Origin: Candidatus Kaistella beijingensis
Lineage (GTDB): Bacteria > Bacteroidota > Bacteroidia > Flavobacteriales > Weeksellaceae
Length of the DNA: 64,000 nt
Reading direction: 5' to 3'
NCBI RefSeq assembly: GCF_020084865.1
Contig: NZ_CP071953.1
Span: 1,922,001 to 1,986,000, forward strand
A model generated the notes under the pieces. That model searched no databases. It saw nothing but the letters and a program-made list of their open reading frames with translations, and was not told where the DNA came from. Both the position numbers and the translations under genes were made by a program. Positions within the stretch are counted from its first letter, which is position 1. Every line of letters starts with the position of its first letter. Shown here piece after piece: positions 42,755 to 51,815 of this stretch.

Positions 42755-43147
42755 TTACAAAGAATTCTTCAATTCACCAATTCTCGACATAATCGGCATG
42801 GAGAAAATTCCACTTCTGTGAAGATAGGTTTCGTAGAAAGTTTTCGCTTTTTCAGCAAAATCTTTATTTGGATTTTCCTTGTTTTTAAAGTAAAACAAAT
42901 GTCCCAAAAGTTCGAAATAGGGAACGTGGTGTGAACTGTCTTTTGTATCAACCAAGGCAATAATTTCATCAGAAGATTTCGACGCCAATTCCTCGAAAGG
43001 CATTTTGAAGGTATCATTCATATTCGTCTCGAAAATCCGTTGTTGTTCTTCCGGAAGCGTTCCCTCGTTTTTCCCTAATAGCAAAGTCGCCAACATTTCG
43101 GAGAACTGTTTTACTATTCGGATGATGTAGTCTTTATCGTGAATCAT
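42755..43147 (-). CDS. Conserved helical hypothetical protein (DUF6483-like)
   Basis: 130 residues, all helical in appearance. The start MIHDKDYIIRIVKQFSEMLATLLLGKNEG resembles the DUF6483 N-terminal pattern (DYI-R-I-q-...L..lL.g). The rest has a TPR-like texture (PYFELLGHLFYFKNKENPNKDFAEKAKTFYE). There is no signal or TM segment. The family match is from memory and the function is unknown. Confidence 0.65.
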   Translation of the reverse strand: MIHDKDYIIRIVKQFSEMLATLLLGKNEGTLPEEQQRIFETNMNDTFKMPFEELASKSSDEIIALVDTKDSSHHVPYFELLGHLFYFKNKENPNKDFAEKAKTFYETYLHRSGIFSMPIMSRIGELKNSL

Positions 43148-43230
43148 AATTTTTTTGTTTCATATTTCAAGGTCAAAGTTTCAAGTTTTTTTATAAAGAA
43201 ATCTGAGTAACCTGCAAAATCTGCGAGAGA

Positions 43231-44634
43231 TTAGGCAAAAAAGACGTAAGCCAAAACCACTGAAGTAATAATTCCCACCAAATCTGCCAAAAGCATCGCG
43301 GTTACCGTGTATCTCGTGTTTTTAATTCCAACAGCTCCAAAATACACCGCGATCACATAGAATGTCGTATCCGAACTTCCCTGTAAAACCGCCGCCAATT
43401 TTCCTTGGAAACTATCCGCGCCGAAAGTCTGCATCGTGTCCACCATCATTCCTCTCGCTCCACTTCCTGAAAGAGGTTTGATCAAAGCGGTTGGAAGTCC
43501 GTCCACAAATCTCGTGTCGAAACCTACCACGGCTGCAACCCATTTCATCCCATCGATAATCACGTCAAAAACTCCTGAAGTTCTCAACAAAGAAATTGCA
43601 ATCAACATCCCGACCAAATAGGGAATGATTTTAACGCAGGTCCAAAAACCTTCTTTTGCACCTTCAATAAAGGCATCGAAAACATTAATCTTTTTATAGA
43701 TCGCTCCGAGAACGATGGCGAAAAATATGAGAAGGATGATTCCGTTACTCAATAATTTACTGAAATCATCGAGGCCTTCTTTACTTAAATTCACAAGGTA
43801 AACCACAAGTAGTCCGATGATGGCAGAAATTCCACCTAAATAAGCAATGACAACCGGCTGAAATAAATTGATTTTCTGATAAATTGAAACAATCAACATT
43901 GCCGCCATTGTTGCCGCAAAAGTAGCAATCATGCACGGAAGAAAAATATCGGTCGGTGTGTGAGAACCCATCGAAGCACGGATTGCAATGATGGACACAG
44001 GAATTAAAGTCAATCCTCCTGCGTGAAGACAGAGAAACATAATCTGGGAATTACTCGCCTTGTCTTTATCTGGATTTAAAGTCTGCAAGCTTTCCATCGC
44101 CTTTAAACCAAAAGGAGTTGCGGCATTATCCAAACCTAAAAGATTGGCGGAAAAGTTGAGCAACATGTGACCAAAAGAAGGATGGTTTTTTGGAATTTCA
44201 GGAAAAAGTCTGGAGAAAAATGGTTGTATAAATCGAGAAAGCAAATTGATTCCGCCCGCTTTTTCTGCGATTCCCATGAAACCCATGAAGAGCGTCATAA
44301 TGCCAATCAAGCCTAAACAGATTTTCACCGCAGTTTCGGAGGTTCCAATCACGCCGTCGGTTTCTTGAACCCGATAAACTTTCACTACAGATTTTGCAGA
44401 ATCGGTTTTGTAGTGAATTCGGTTATCGTCGAAAGTTGGCTTTAATAAAAGTGAATTCTTAATTTCAGGATTCAGTTCGTTGATATTTTTGGTTGCGATT
44501 TGTACGGTGTCGCCACTTTTTCCGACTACCATGTCGTTGTAAATCGCCTTGTAATTATCCGAGAATAAATATTTTGCACTTGCCACCAAAATTGCGACGA
44601 TGATAAAGGCGCTCCAAATTCTGCTTAAAACCAT
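43231..44634 (-). CDS. SpmA-SpmB fusion (nucleoside-recognition membrane protein)
   Basis: 467 residues. Two Gate/nucleoside-recognition halves: an N-terminal SpmA-like part (about 1-260, with SNQIMFLCLHAGGLTLIPVS and NLLGLDNAATPFGLKAMESL) and a C-terminal SpmB-like part (about 300-467, with GFWTCVKIIPYLVGMLIAISLLRTSGV and ALIKPLSGSGARGMMVDTMQTFG, then LQGSSDTTFYVIAVYFG). About ten TM helices. A loop of about 80 residues (25-105) may face the periplasm. The spore-maturation name comes from Bacillus; in a non-sporulating flavobacterium the role is a membrane transporter of unknown substrate. Confidence 0.85.
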   Translation of the reverse strand: MVLSRIWSAFIIVAILVASAKYLFSDNYKAIYNDMVVGKSGDTVQIATKNINELNPEIKNSLLLKPTFDDNRIHYKTDSAKSVVKVYRVQETDGVIGTSETAVKICLGLIGIMTLFMGFMGIAEKAGGINLLSRFIQPFFSRLFPEIPKNHPSFGHMLLNFSANLLGLDNAATPFGLKAMESLQTLNPDKDKASNSQIMFLCLHAGGLTLIPVSIIAIRASMGSHTPTDIFLPCMIATFAATMAAMLIVSIYQKINLFQPVVIAYLGGISAIIGLLVVYLVNLSKEGLDDFSKLLSNGIILLIFFAIVLGAIYKKINVFDAFIEGAKEGFWTCVKIIPYLVGMLIAISLLRTSGVFDVIIDGMKWVAAVVGFDTRFVDGLPTALIKPLSGSGARGMMVDTMQTFGADSFQGKLAAVLQGSSDTTFYVIAVYFGAVGIKNTRYTVTAMLLADLVGIITSVVLAYVFFA

Positions 44635-44739
44635 TTGCTCAAAAAATTTGAGTAAATGTAGCTAAAAAGTTTGTTTTCAGAAAGCGGGAAGTTGGAAGTC
44701 TGAAGCCGAGAAAAGAAAACCATCGCAAACATAATGGTT

Positions 44740-44832
44740 GCGGAGCCGCGAAGCGGCGGAATCAATAGCAAAGGGTGAAGCCCTTTGAATGAAAAGAAAT
44801 TACAAGCAAATGAGCCGCGAAGCGGCGACATC
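44740..44832. repeat. Three-hairpin flavobacterial intergenic repeat
   Basis: GCCGCGAAGCGGC (44745-44757), CAAAGGG-tgaag-CCCTTTG (44769-44787) and a second GCCGCGAAGCGGC (44814-44826). Each GC-rich hairpin holds the stable GCGAAGC mini-hairpin core. It is in the 223-bp gap between the radical SAM stop and the SpmAB start. Similar strings appear between genes in other Weeksellaceae, by recollection. Confidence 0.7.
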
Positions 44833-44857
44833 CAATATCCATATTCAAATTATGGAA

Positions 44858-45886
44858 TCAAAATAAACGTAATTGTTGTGTTTTTGTTCCAGTAAAATTT
44901 TCTGAGGAAAGCTTCGGCATTTCTTTATCAGCAAAAAATTTTCTTCGACCCAAAGCGAAAGTGTTGTGAATCATTTCCGCAATATTTCCTTCACCTTTGT
45001 ATCGTTCGTGGTATCTTTTTTCGCCTAATTTTCCGCCCCGCATCGAACGGATTAAATTCAATACTTTCTGCGCACGGTCAGGAAAGTTAGCATTAATCCA
45101 ATTCACAAAAACAGGTTCAACGGTATCGTTCAACCGAATCAGACTATAACCAAAAGTTTGTGCTCCCGCTTCGGAAACGGTTTTCAAAATGTTTAAACTT
45201 TCATCACTTGTCAAACCAGGAATTACGGGTGCAACCATTGCCATTGTTGGGATTTGGTTTTCAGAAAGAATTTCAATCGCCTTTAATTTGTTGTAAGTTG
45301 ATGAGGTTCTTGGTTCCATTTTTCGGCGAATTTCTTCATTGATGGTAGGAATACTCAAACCAACAGAAACCAAATTTTGTTCAGCCATCGGTTTTAGTAG
45401 GTCCAAATCCCGCAAAACCAAAGCATTTTTACTTAAAATAGAAATGGGATGCCGATAATCCAAACAAACTTTCAAAATTTTTCGGGTGATTTCAAATTGT
45501 CTTTCGGCAGGTTGATAACAATCGGTATTGCCTGAAAGCATAATGGTTTTTGGAACGTAATTTCTTTTTTGAAAAAATTTTTCGAGAAGTTCCGGCGCAT
45601 TTTTCTTCACCATTATTTTCCGCTCGAAATCCAAACCCGCAGAAAATCCCCAATATTCATGCGTCGGTCTTGCAAAACAGTAAGAGCAGCCGTGTTCACA
45701 ACCCTGATAAGGATTCATGGAATATTCCATCCGCAAATCGGGACTTTTCACCTCGTTCACAATGGTTTTCGGAAAAACTTCGGTGAAAGATGTTTTCACT
45801 TTTTCAAAATCTTCATCTTCCGCTTCAAAAGTATATCGGTCGAAGCGGTTAATTTCATTTTTCTGTGCGCCTTGACCTTTTTTCAT
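44858..45886 (-). CDS. PA0069-family radical SAM protein
   Basis: 342 residues. The radical SAM cluster motif is CEHGCSYCFARPTHEYWGF (Cys-x3-Cys-x2-Cys) near 63-70, typical of the PA0069/SPL group, with MNPYQGCEHGC before it, ERKIMVKKNAPELL and GNTDCYQPAERQ near 122. A C-terminal NFPDRAQKVLNLIRSMRGGK region follows. A spore-photoproduct-lyase-like DNA repair role is often guessed, but the substrate is unknown. No maturase or partner is adjacent. Confidence 0.88.
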   Translation of the reverse strand: MKKGQGAQKNEINRFDRYTFEAEDEDFEKVKTSFTEVFPKTIVNEVKSPDLRMEYSMNPYQGCEHGCSYCFARPTHEYWGFSAGLDFERKIMVKKNAPELLEKFFQKRNYVPKTIMLSGNTDCYQPAERQFEITRKILKVCLDYRHPISILSKNALVLRDLDLLKPMAEQNLVSVGLSIPTINEEIRRKMEPRTSSTYNKLKAIEILSENQIPTMAMVAPVIPGLTSDESLNILKTVSEAGAQTFGYSLIRLNDTVEPVFVNWINANFPDRAQKVLNLIRSMRGGKLGEKRYHERYKGEGNIAEMIHNTFALGRRKFFADKEMPKLSSENFTGTKTQQLRLF

Positions 45887-45930
45887 GAATGATGAGTAAT
45901 ATTAATAATTGATGAGTGATAATTGATAGC

Positions 45931-45979
45931 GGAAAGCAGAAAGCAGAAAGCAGAAAGCAGAAAGCAGAAAGCAGAAAGC
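45931..45979. repeat. Heptanucleotide tandem repeat (agaaagc)
   Basis: Seven units of 7 bp, the first GGAAAGC and the next six exact AGAAAGC, in the gap upstream of the radical SAM gene. As a non-coding microsatellite it is prone to copy-number change. It is purine-only except for the C of each unit. Confidence 0.9.
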
Positions 45980-46033
45980 AAAATTATTGGGTTATGTAAA
46001 AAAACAATTCACGTTAACACGTAACTTTTCCAC

Positions 46034-46063
46034 AAAAAATCCTGAAATCATAGAAATCAGGAT
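46034..46063 (-). terminator. Terminator of the small membrane protein gene
   Basis: On the minus strand ATCCTGA-(11 nt)-TCAGGAT is followed by a T-run. It is 23 bp after the stop at 46086. Confidence 0.7.
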
Positions 46064-46085
46064 GAAGTTATATTTTCGTGAAGTT

Positions 46086-46277
46086 TTATTGCATCGCTAA
46101 AAATTCCACACCGTGATGTTCGTCCCTATATCTTTTGTCGAAATGAAGGTGAAAATCTGAATAGTAATCATGATATTCTTTGTGTTTCTTCGATAAAAAC
46201 TTTCTGATGCCGAAAATTCCTAATCCAATGAGGACACCCAAGCTTCCCGCTAATAAAATTCCTGTCTCTTTTTTCAT
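46086..46277 (-). CDS. Small single-TM hypothetical protein
   Basis: 63 residues from ATG 46277 (MKKETGILLAGSLGVLIGLGIFGIRKFLSKKHKEYHD). One Gly-rich TM helix (about 5-25, of the YtxH-like type) and a His/Asp/Tyr-rich soluble tail (HDYYSDFHLHFDKRYRDEHHG) that could bind metal. An upstream in-frame ATG at 46325 would bury the TM start. Function unknown. Confidence 0.6.
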   Translation of the reverse strand: MKKETGILLAGSLGVLIGLGIFGIRKFLSKKHKEYHDYYSDFHLHFDKRYRDEHHGVEFLAMQ

Positions 46278-46388
46278 ATTAAATAGTTTGCTCGACCAAG
46301 TTAAGCAAAATTTATTCCCTTTCAATAATCTAAAATTTTAAAGTTTGTTAATATTTGTCCTTAATTCCATAAAATGGTTTAAAATATA

Positions 46389-46396
46389 TATTTTTG
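46389..46396 (+). promoter_or_regulatory. -7 promoter element of the prolyl oligopeptidase
   Basis: TATTTTTG, an exact TAnnTTTG box 16 bp before the ATG. A TTTG lies at 46354-46357 but 31 bp away, too far for the normal spacing. Confidence 0.45.
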
Positions 46397-46412
46397 AGAA
46401 AATTAAAGTCTA

Positions 46413-48524
46413 ATGAAGATAAAAATGTTTTCAGTTGCAGTGGCTTCTCTCGCTGTAACTTATTTCAGTGCTCAGAAAATGACAAACTTAAAGTACCCTG
46501 AAACCAAAAAAGTTTCACAAACCGATGACTATTTCGGGACAAAAGTTCAAGACCCTTATCGTTGGTTGGAAGATGACCGTGCCGAAGATACCAAAGAATG
46601 GGTACAGCGTGAAGTGAAATTCACCAATGATTATTTGGCGAAGATTCCATTCCGTGAAGAAATTCGTTCGCAATTGAAGGATATTTGGAACTACGAAAAA
46701 ATTGGTGCACCTTTTAAGGAAGGAGATTTCACTTATTTTTATAAGAACGACGGACTTCAGGCGCAATCGGTTTTATACAGAACCGACAAAAGCGGAAAGA
46801 CCGAGGTTTTCCTAGACCCGAATAAGTTTTCTGAAAAAGGGACGACTTCTTTGGCGGGAGTTTCTTTCAATAAAAAAGGAAATTTAGTAGCGTACAGAAT
46901 TTCAGAAGGAGGAAGTGATTGGAATAAAATCATCATTCTCAATGCTTTAACTAAAGAAAAAATCGACGAAACCTTGGTTGATGTGAAATTTTCAGGAACC
47001 TCTTGGTTGGGCGACGAAGGATTTTTCTACTCAAGCTATGACAAACCGAAAGGAAGCGAACTTTCTGCAAAGACAGATACCCACAAAGTGTATTTCCACA
47101 AATTGGGAACAAAGCAATCTGAAGACAAGTTGATTATTGGCGGCGAAAACTTCAAGAGAAGATACATGGGAATCGGCGTTTCTGAAGATGAGCGCTATCA
47201 GATTTTAAGCGCCTCGGAAGCAACAAACGGAAATGAATTGTACATCAACGATTTAACTAAAAATTCAGATTTCATTCCGATTCAAAAAGGATATGATTAC
47301 AATACCGATTTTGTGGATTCTAAAGGCGATTTCATTTACGCTTTAACAGATAAAAACGCGCCGAATATGCGTTTGGTGAAATTCAACATCAACAATCCTG
47401 ATGTTTGGATTGACGTGATTCCTGAAACTGAAAACGTGTTAAGTGTTTCAACAGGAGGAGGTTACCTATTTGCAAAATATATGAAAGATGCGGTAACTTA
47501 TGTGAAGCAAATGGATTTTGATGGAAAATTAGTTCGCGACATTCAATTACCGGGAATTGGAACCGCAGGTGGTTTTGGCGGAAAAGAAAAAGAAAAGGAA
47601 ATGTATTATTCTTTCACGAATTATATCACACCGGGAACGATTTACAAATTCGATGCAGACAGCGGAAAATCCGAGGTTTACCAAAAGCCAAAGGTAAAAT
47701 TCAATCCAGATAATTACGTTTCAGAACAGGTTTTCTATACTTCAAAAGACGGAACAAAAGTTCCGATGATGATTTCCTACAAAAAAGGACTTAAATTAAA
47801 CGGGAAGAATCCAACAATTCTATATTCCTACGGTGGCTTCAATATTAGTCTGCAACCTGCGTTTTCTGTAGTCAATGCAATTTGGATGGAAAATGGCGGA
47901 GTTTATGCCGTTCCAAACATTCGCGGTGGAGGTGAATATGGAAAAAAATGGCACGATGCAGGAACAAAAATGCAGAAGAAAAATGTGTTCGATGACTTCA
48001 TTGCTGCAGGAGAATATTTACAGAAAAATGGTTATACTTCCAAAGAATTCATGGCGCTTTCAGGTCGTTCAAACGGAGGACTTTTAGTGGGAGCAACAAT
48101 GACCATGCGTCCAGATTTGGCGAAAGTTGCTTTTCCAGGAGTTGGAGTTTTAGACATGTTGCGTTACAATAAATTTACAGCTGGAGCTGGATGGAGCTAC
48201 GATTACGGAACCGCAGAAGACAACAAAGAAATGTTTGAATATCTGAAATCTTATTCACCAGTTCACAATGTAAAAAAAGGAGTTTGCTATCCTTCAACCA
48301 TGATAATTACTAGTGATCACGATGATCGAGTTGTGCCGGCTCATTCATTCAAATTTGGGGCAGAATTGCAGGAAAAGCAAAGCTGTAAAAATCCAATTTT
48401 GGTAAGAATTGAAACGAATGCAGGACACGGTGCAGGAAGAAGCACTGATCAAGTAATTGGCGAAAATGCTGATTTATTGAGTTTTGCTTTATTCGAAATG
48501 GGTTTCAAAAATTTGAAAAAATAG
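46413..48524 (+). CDS. Prolyl oligopeptidase family serine peptidase (S9A)
   Basis: 703 residues with a signal peptide (about 1-20), so periplasmic or exported; cleaves after proline in short peptides. A seven-bladed propeller (about 70-440) comes first and the alpha/beta-hydrolase domain last. Catalytic Ser553 in GRSNGG, Asp in the SDHDDRVVP segment (residues 634-642), His672 in NAGHGAG. The N-terminal YPETKKVSQTDDYFGTKVQDPYRWLED is the S9A start. Transcribed alone, with a terminator after it. Confidence 0.93.
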   Translation: MKIKMFSVAVASLAVTYFSAQKMTNLKYPETKKVSQTDDYFGTKVQDPYRWLEDDRAEDTKEWVQREVKFTNDYLAKIPFREEIRSQLKDIWNYEKIGAPFKEGDFTYFYKNDGLQAQSVLYRTDKSGKTEVFLDPNKFSEKGTTSLAGVSFNKKGNLVAYRISEGGSDWNKIIILNALTKEKIDETLVDVKFSGTSWLGDEGFFYSSYDKPKGSELSAKTDTHKVYFHKLGTKQSEDKLIIGGENFKRRYMGIGVSEDERYQILSASEATNGNELYINDLTKNSDFIPIQKGYDYNTDFVDSKGDFIYALTDKNAPNMRLVKFNINNPDVWIDVIPETENVLSVSTGGGYLFAKYMKDAVTYVKQMDFDGKLVRDIQLPGIGTAGGFGGKEKEKEMYYSFTNYITPGTIYKFDADSGKSEVYQKPKVKFNPDNYVSEQVFYTSKDGTKVPMMISYKKGLKLNGKNPTILYSYGGFNISLQPAFSVVNAIWMENGGVYAVPNIRGGGEYGKKWHDAGTKMQKKNVFDDFIAAGEYLQKNGYTSKEFMALSGRSNGGLLVGATMTMRPDLAKVAFPGVGVLDMLRYNKFTAGAGWSYDYGTAEDNKEMFEYLKSYSPVHNVKKGVCYPSTMIITSDHDDRVVPAHSFKFGAELQEKQSCKNPILVRIETNAGHGAGRSTDQVIGENADLLSFALFEMGFKNLKK

Positions 48525-48543
48525 ATTAAAGTAATGGTATTGA

Positions 48544-48576
48544 GAAACTTCCTGAATTTACGGGAAGTTTCTTTAT
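48544..48576 (+). terminator. Terminator after the prolyl oligopeptidase
   Basis: GAAACTTCC / GGAAGTTTC stem with a 10-nt loop, followed by a T-rich tract. Confidence 0.8.
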
Positions 48577-48613
48577 TTAAAGTTGAAAGAATAAAATTCT
48601 TTATTTTTACCAC

Positions 48614-49333
48614 ATGAAAAAGGAAGATATTGCTGAATTCTACGACGAATATGTTCAACGCCAATTAAAAATCGGTGCCAATGAAAGGTTGATTTCTTTG
48701 TACAAAAGATTGATGGGTTTAGGATTAAAAGACGATTCAAAAGTTTTGGAACTTGGTTGTGGTGTTGGAATTTTCACCAAACTTTTAACAAAGAAGGTTT
48801 CAAGCGGAATTATTGAAGCCGTTGATTTGAGTGAAAAAAGCGTCACTGTGGCGAAAACCGAACTGAAAAGTAAAAAGAATATTCATTTCGATGTTGCAGA
48901 TGTTGTAAAATATCATCCCAAAAATTCAGACTTCGATTTCATTACTTTGATGGATGTGATTGAACACATTCCCTTGGAACAGCATGAGGAATTATTTGGA
49001 AATTTAGCAAAAATTGCAACCGATAAAACAAAAATCGCAATCAATATTCCGAACCCGCAATACATTGGTTATGCGAGAATTAACCATCCTGAAACTTTGC
49101 AGGTCATCGATCAGGAAGTTCATCTTTTCCCGGTAATTCAACATTTGGAAACACACAATTTGGAACTTGTGTTTTTTGAGAAATACGGAATTTGGGAAGA
49201 AGAAGATTATCATTTCATGGTCATCAGAAAGAAGCGAGATTTTCAGTTGAAACATCTTGCAGACCAAAGAAACTTAAAAGAAAAAATCGCTAAAAAAGTT
49301 TCAGTAAAAATCAACGAAATCAAATACAAATAA
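48614..49333 (+). CDS. Class I SAM-dependent methyltransferase
   Basis: 239 residues. SAM motif VLELGCGVGIFTKLL near 44-58, the acidic end of strand 2 AVDLSEKSV, motif III FDVADVVKYHP, and ITLMDVIEHIPL near 119. The layout is of the Methyltransf_11/25 group; no substrate clue is present. The C-terminal tail is Lys-rich (NLKEKIAKKVSVKINEIKYK). It is preceded by the S9A terminator and probably has its own promoter. Confidence 0.8.
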   Translation: MKKEDIAEFYDEYVQRQLKIGANERLISLYKRLMGLGLKDDSKVLELGCGVGIFTKLLTKKVSSGIIEAVDLSEKSVTVAKTELKSKKNIHFDVADVVKYHPKNSDFDFITLMDVIEHIPLEQHEELFGNLAKIATDKTKIAINIPNPQYIGYARINHPETLQVIDQEVHLFPVIQHLETHNLELVFFEKYGIWEEEDYHFMVIRKKRDFQLKHLADQRNLKEKIAKKVSVKINEIKYK

Positions 49334-49382
49334 TTATAGATAACTATTTAAAACAATTTTTCAAAACCCCGCAACTTATCGT

Positions 49383-49390
49383 TATTTTTG
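49383..49390 (+). promoter_or_regulatory. -7 promoter element of mutL
   Basis: TATTTTTG, an exact TAnnTTTG box 15 bp before ATG 49406. A TTG start at 49388 would lie inside it, so ATG 49406 is preferred. Confidence 0.55.
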
Positions 49391-49405
49391 TGGGATTGTA
49401 AAAAA

Positions 49406-51163
49406 ATGTCAGATATCATCAAACTTTTGCCGGATCATGTAGCCAACCAAATCGCCGCCGGTGAAGTGGTTCAAAGACCTGCGTCCATCGTGAAGGAATT
49501 GATGGAAAATTCCATTGATGCAGGTGCGACGAAAGTCGAACTCATCATTCGCGATGCCGGAAAAAATTTAATTCAGGTTGTTGACAACGGAAGCGGAATG
49601 AGCGATACCGATGCAAGATTGGCTTTCGAGCGACACGCAACTTCTAAAATCAGTACGACCGAAGATATTTTTAAAATTTCTACCAAAGGGTTTCGTGGAG
49701 AGGCTTTAGCTTCCATCGCGGCAGTTGCTCAGGTGGAGTTAAAAACAAAAACCCACGATGCGAAAACCGGAACAAATATTTATATTGAAGGTGGTGGTTT
49801 TCAGTTTCAGGAACCGATTCAAACGGCGGAAGGCTCAAACTTTTCTGTAAAAAATCTTTTTTACAATGTTCCTGCGAGAAGAAAATTCCTAAAAAATAAT
49901 AATGTGGAATTTCGTCACATTATTGATGAGTTTCAAAGGGTTGCACTCGCTCATGAGAATTTAGATTTCGAACTTTTCCACAATGACGATATTATTTTTC
50001 GTTTAAGAAAATCGAGTTTACTGCAAAGAATTATTGAAATTTTCGGACGGAAATTACAACCGCTTTTAGTTCCCATCAAAGAAGATTTAGGTTGGGTGAA
50101 ACTCAACGGATTTGTCGCAAAACCTGAAGGAGCGAAGAAAGTTCGTGGCGAACAGTTTTTCTTTGTAAACGGAAGGTTTTTTAGAAGTGCCTATTTCAAC
50201 AAAGCGGTTCAGGATGCGTTTGAAGGTTTGCTTTTGCCGGGATATATTCCAACATTTTTTCTTTTCTTGGAGTTGGATCCCGAAAAAGTTGATGTGAATA
50301 TTCATCCACAAAAAACAGAAGTGAAGTTTGAGGACGAAAATTTGATTTACGCTTTGATTCGTTCGACGATTAAAAAATCCTTGGGAATTTACAATGTCGC
50401 GCCAAGTTTGGATTTCGACAGAGATTCGAGTATTGACGCTTTTGTTCACCAAAAAGTAAATGCAGGAAGTTTCAAAACACCTGAAATTACGGTAGATAGA
50501 AATTACAATCCGTTTCGTGAGGAAGTTTCCACCGGCGAAAAAGTGGCGATGACTGAAATTTATCAGCAAAATATCCAAGCAGAACCTTCGAAAATTAATT
50601 TGTTTGAAGATGAAGATTTTGATGAGGATTTAATGCGGCTTCCGAATGGTTATTGGCTTTTCAACAAAGGCGGAAAAACGTTGATGCTCGATTTGGGGAG
50701 AATGCACCGTTTGGTTGTGGGCGAAAGAAATGCGAAGAAAAAAATCAGCAATGAAAGACACACGCTGCTTTTTTCTTTGGAATATCACATGAATGAAATT
50801 GAGAAAAATAAGTTTCGTTCCATTAAGAAATTTCTTCCCGAACTCGGTTTTGAAATGGTGATTGCAAATGATAACGTTTTAAGAATTGACGCCGTTCCGG
50901 AAGGTTTGAAAGAAACCCAGGTCATGAAATTCATGGAAAATCTTTTTGAAATTTTGGAATACAGAACGGAAGAAGAATTCATGAATTTTTACAAAAACCA
51001 ATGGAATAAAAACCAAAGTAAATCCCGTTTTGACTTCCTCTATAAAATGGATGCGGAACAGGTCATCAAAGACTTTACAGAACTCGGCTTCCCGGAATAT
51101 TTACCAACCGGAAAAAGATGCTTCATCGAAATTCCGTTGGAGGAATTAAAAAATAAATTTTAA
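49406..51163 (+). CDS. mutL: DNA mismatch repair protein MutL
   Basis: 585 residues. GHKL ATPase domain with IIKLLPDHVANQIAAGEVVQRPASIVKELMENS (N-box), IQVVDNGSGM and KGFRGEALASIAAVA, then the transducer region (about 215-330) with HPQKTEVKFED, and a C-terminal dimerisation domain. The endonuclease motif DQHAxxER typical of many MutL proteins reads DLGRMHRLVVGERNAKK here, so it is uncertain if nicking activity is kept. Start supported by the promoter at 49383. First gene of a tight four-gene run. Confidence 0.93.
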   Translation: MSDIIKLLPDHVANQIAAGEVVQRPASIVKELMENSIDAGATKVELIIRDAGKNLIQVVDNGSGMSDTDARLAFERHATSKISTTEDIFKISTKGFRGEALASIAAVAQVELKTKTHDAKTGTNIYIEGGGFQFQEPIQTAEGSNFSVKNLFYNVPARRKFLKNNNVEFRHIIDEFQRVALAHENLDFELFHNDDIIFRLRKSSLLQRIIEIFGRKLQPLLVPIKEDLGWVKLNGFVAKPEGAKKVRGEQFFFVNGRFFRSAYFNKAVQDAFEGLLLPGYIPTFFLFLELDPEKVDVNIHPQKTEVKFEDENLIYALIRSTIKKSLGIYNVAPSLDFDRDSSIDAFVHQKVNAGSFKTPEITVDRNYNPFREEVSTGEKVAMTEIYQQNIQAEPSKINLFEDEDFDEDLMRLPNGYWLFNKGGKTLMLDLGRMHRLVVGERNAKKKISNERHTLLFSLEYHMNEIEKNKFRSIKKFLPELGFEMVIANDNVLRIDAVPEGLKETQVMKFMENLFEILEYRTEEEFMNFYKNQWNKNQSKSRFDFLYKMDAEQVIKDFTELGFPEYLPTGKRCFIEIPLEELKNKF

Positions 51164-51168
51164 AAATT

Positions 51169-51810
51169 ATGTTTCCAAAACTTACTCCGATTACCCGAAA
51201 TATCATCATTTTAAATGTGATTTTCTACTTGGTTTCCAACTTCGTGGCATTCCCGAAATTTTATGAACTTTTTTCGGTGTATTACATTGGCTCACCGTTT
51301 TTCAGAATTTGGCAAGTCATCACGCACATGTTTATGCATGCGCCTTTAGGACAGGGAATTGGTTTGACGCATATTCTTTTTAACATGTTGACTTTGATGA
51401 GTTTCGGACCGGTTTTGGAGCAAGTTTTAGGAGAAAAAAAATACATTATCCTCTATTTTTTAAGCGGAATTGGAGCCTATCTTCTAAATTGTGCCTGGAA
51501 TTTTTTCGAAATCACTCAAGGCGCAAGCTTGGAGGAAATATATTCCATCCCAATGATGGGAGCTTCAGGAGCAATTTTCGGTGTGGTTGCAGCATTTTCT
51601 ACCATGTTTCCTGATGCAAAATTGTTTTTCATGTTCATTCCGTTTCCGATTAAGGCGAAATATCTTTTACCCGGAATTATCGTGATTTCACTGTACTTAG
51701 GTTTCAGTGGTTCAATGGGCGGAATTGCGCATTTCGCACACATTGGTGGTGCAATTGTGGGATTTATTTTGGCCAAAATGTGGAAGAACAATCAGTACAG
51801 AATTGATTAA
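51169..51810 (+). CDS. Rhomboid-family intramembrane serine protease
   Basis: 213 residues, six TM helices. Catalytic Ser in MMGASGAIFGVVAAFS near 124-139 and His in HFAHIGGAIVGFILAKMW near 185-202; helix 2 has HILFNMLTLMSFGPVLEQVLG. These give the Ser-His dyad of active rhomboids. It starts 5 bp after mutL and 5 bp before the EEP gene. The substrate is unknown. Confidence 0.92.
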   Translation: MFPKLTPITRNIIILNVIFYLVSNFVAFPKFYELFSVYYIGSPFFRIWQVITHMFMHAPLGQGIGLTHILFNMLTLMSFGPVLEQVLGEKKYIILYFLSGIGAYLLNCAWNFFEITQGASLEEIYSIPMMGASGAIFGVVAAFSTMFPDAKLFFMFIPFPIKAKYLLPGIIVISLYLGFSGSMGGIAHFAHIGGAIVGFILAKMWKNNQYRID

Positions 51811-51815
51811 CGTCA

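Noticed and set aside
45931..45979. Heptamer array as a CRISPR array
   Set aside because: Units are 7 bp with no spacers and no cas genes nearby.
49388..49405. TTG start for mutL
   Set aside because: It overlaps the TATTTTTG promoter element and adds residues before the conserved IIKLLP start.
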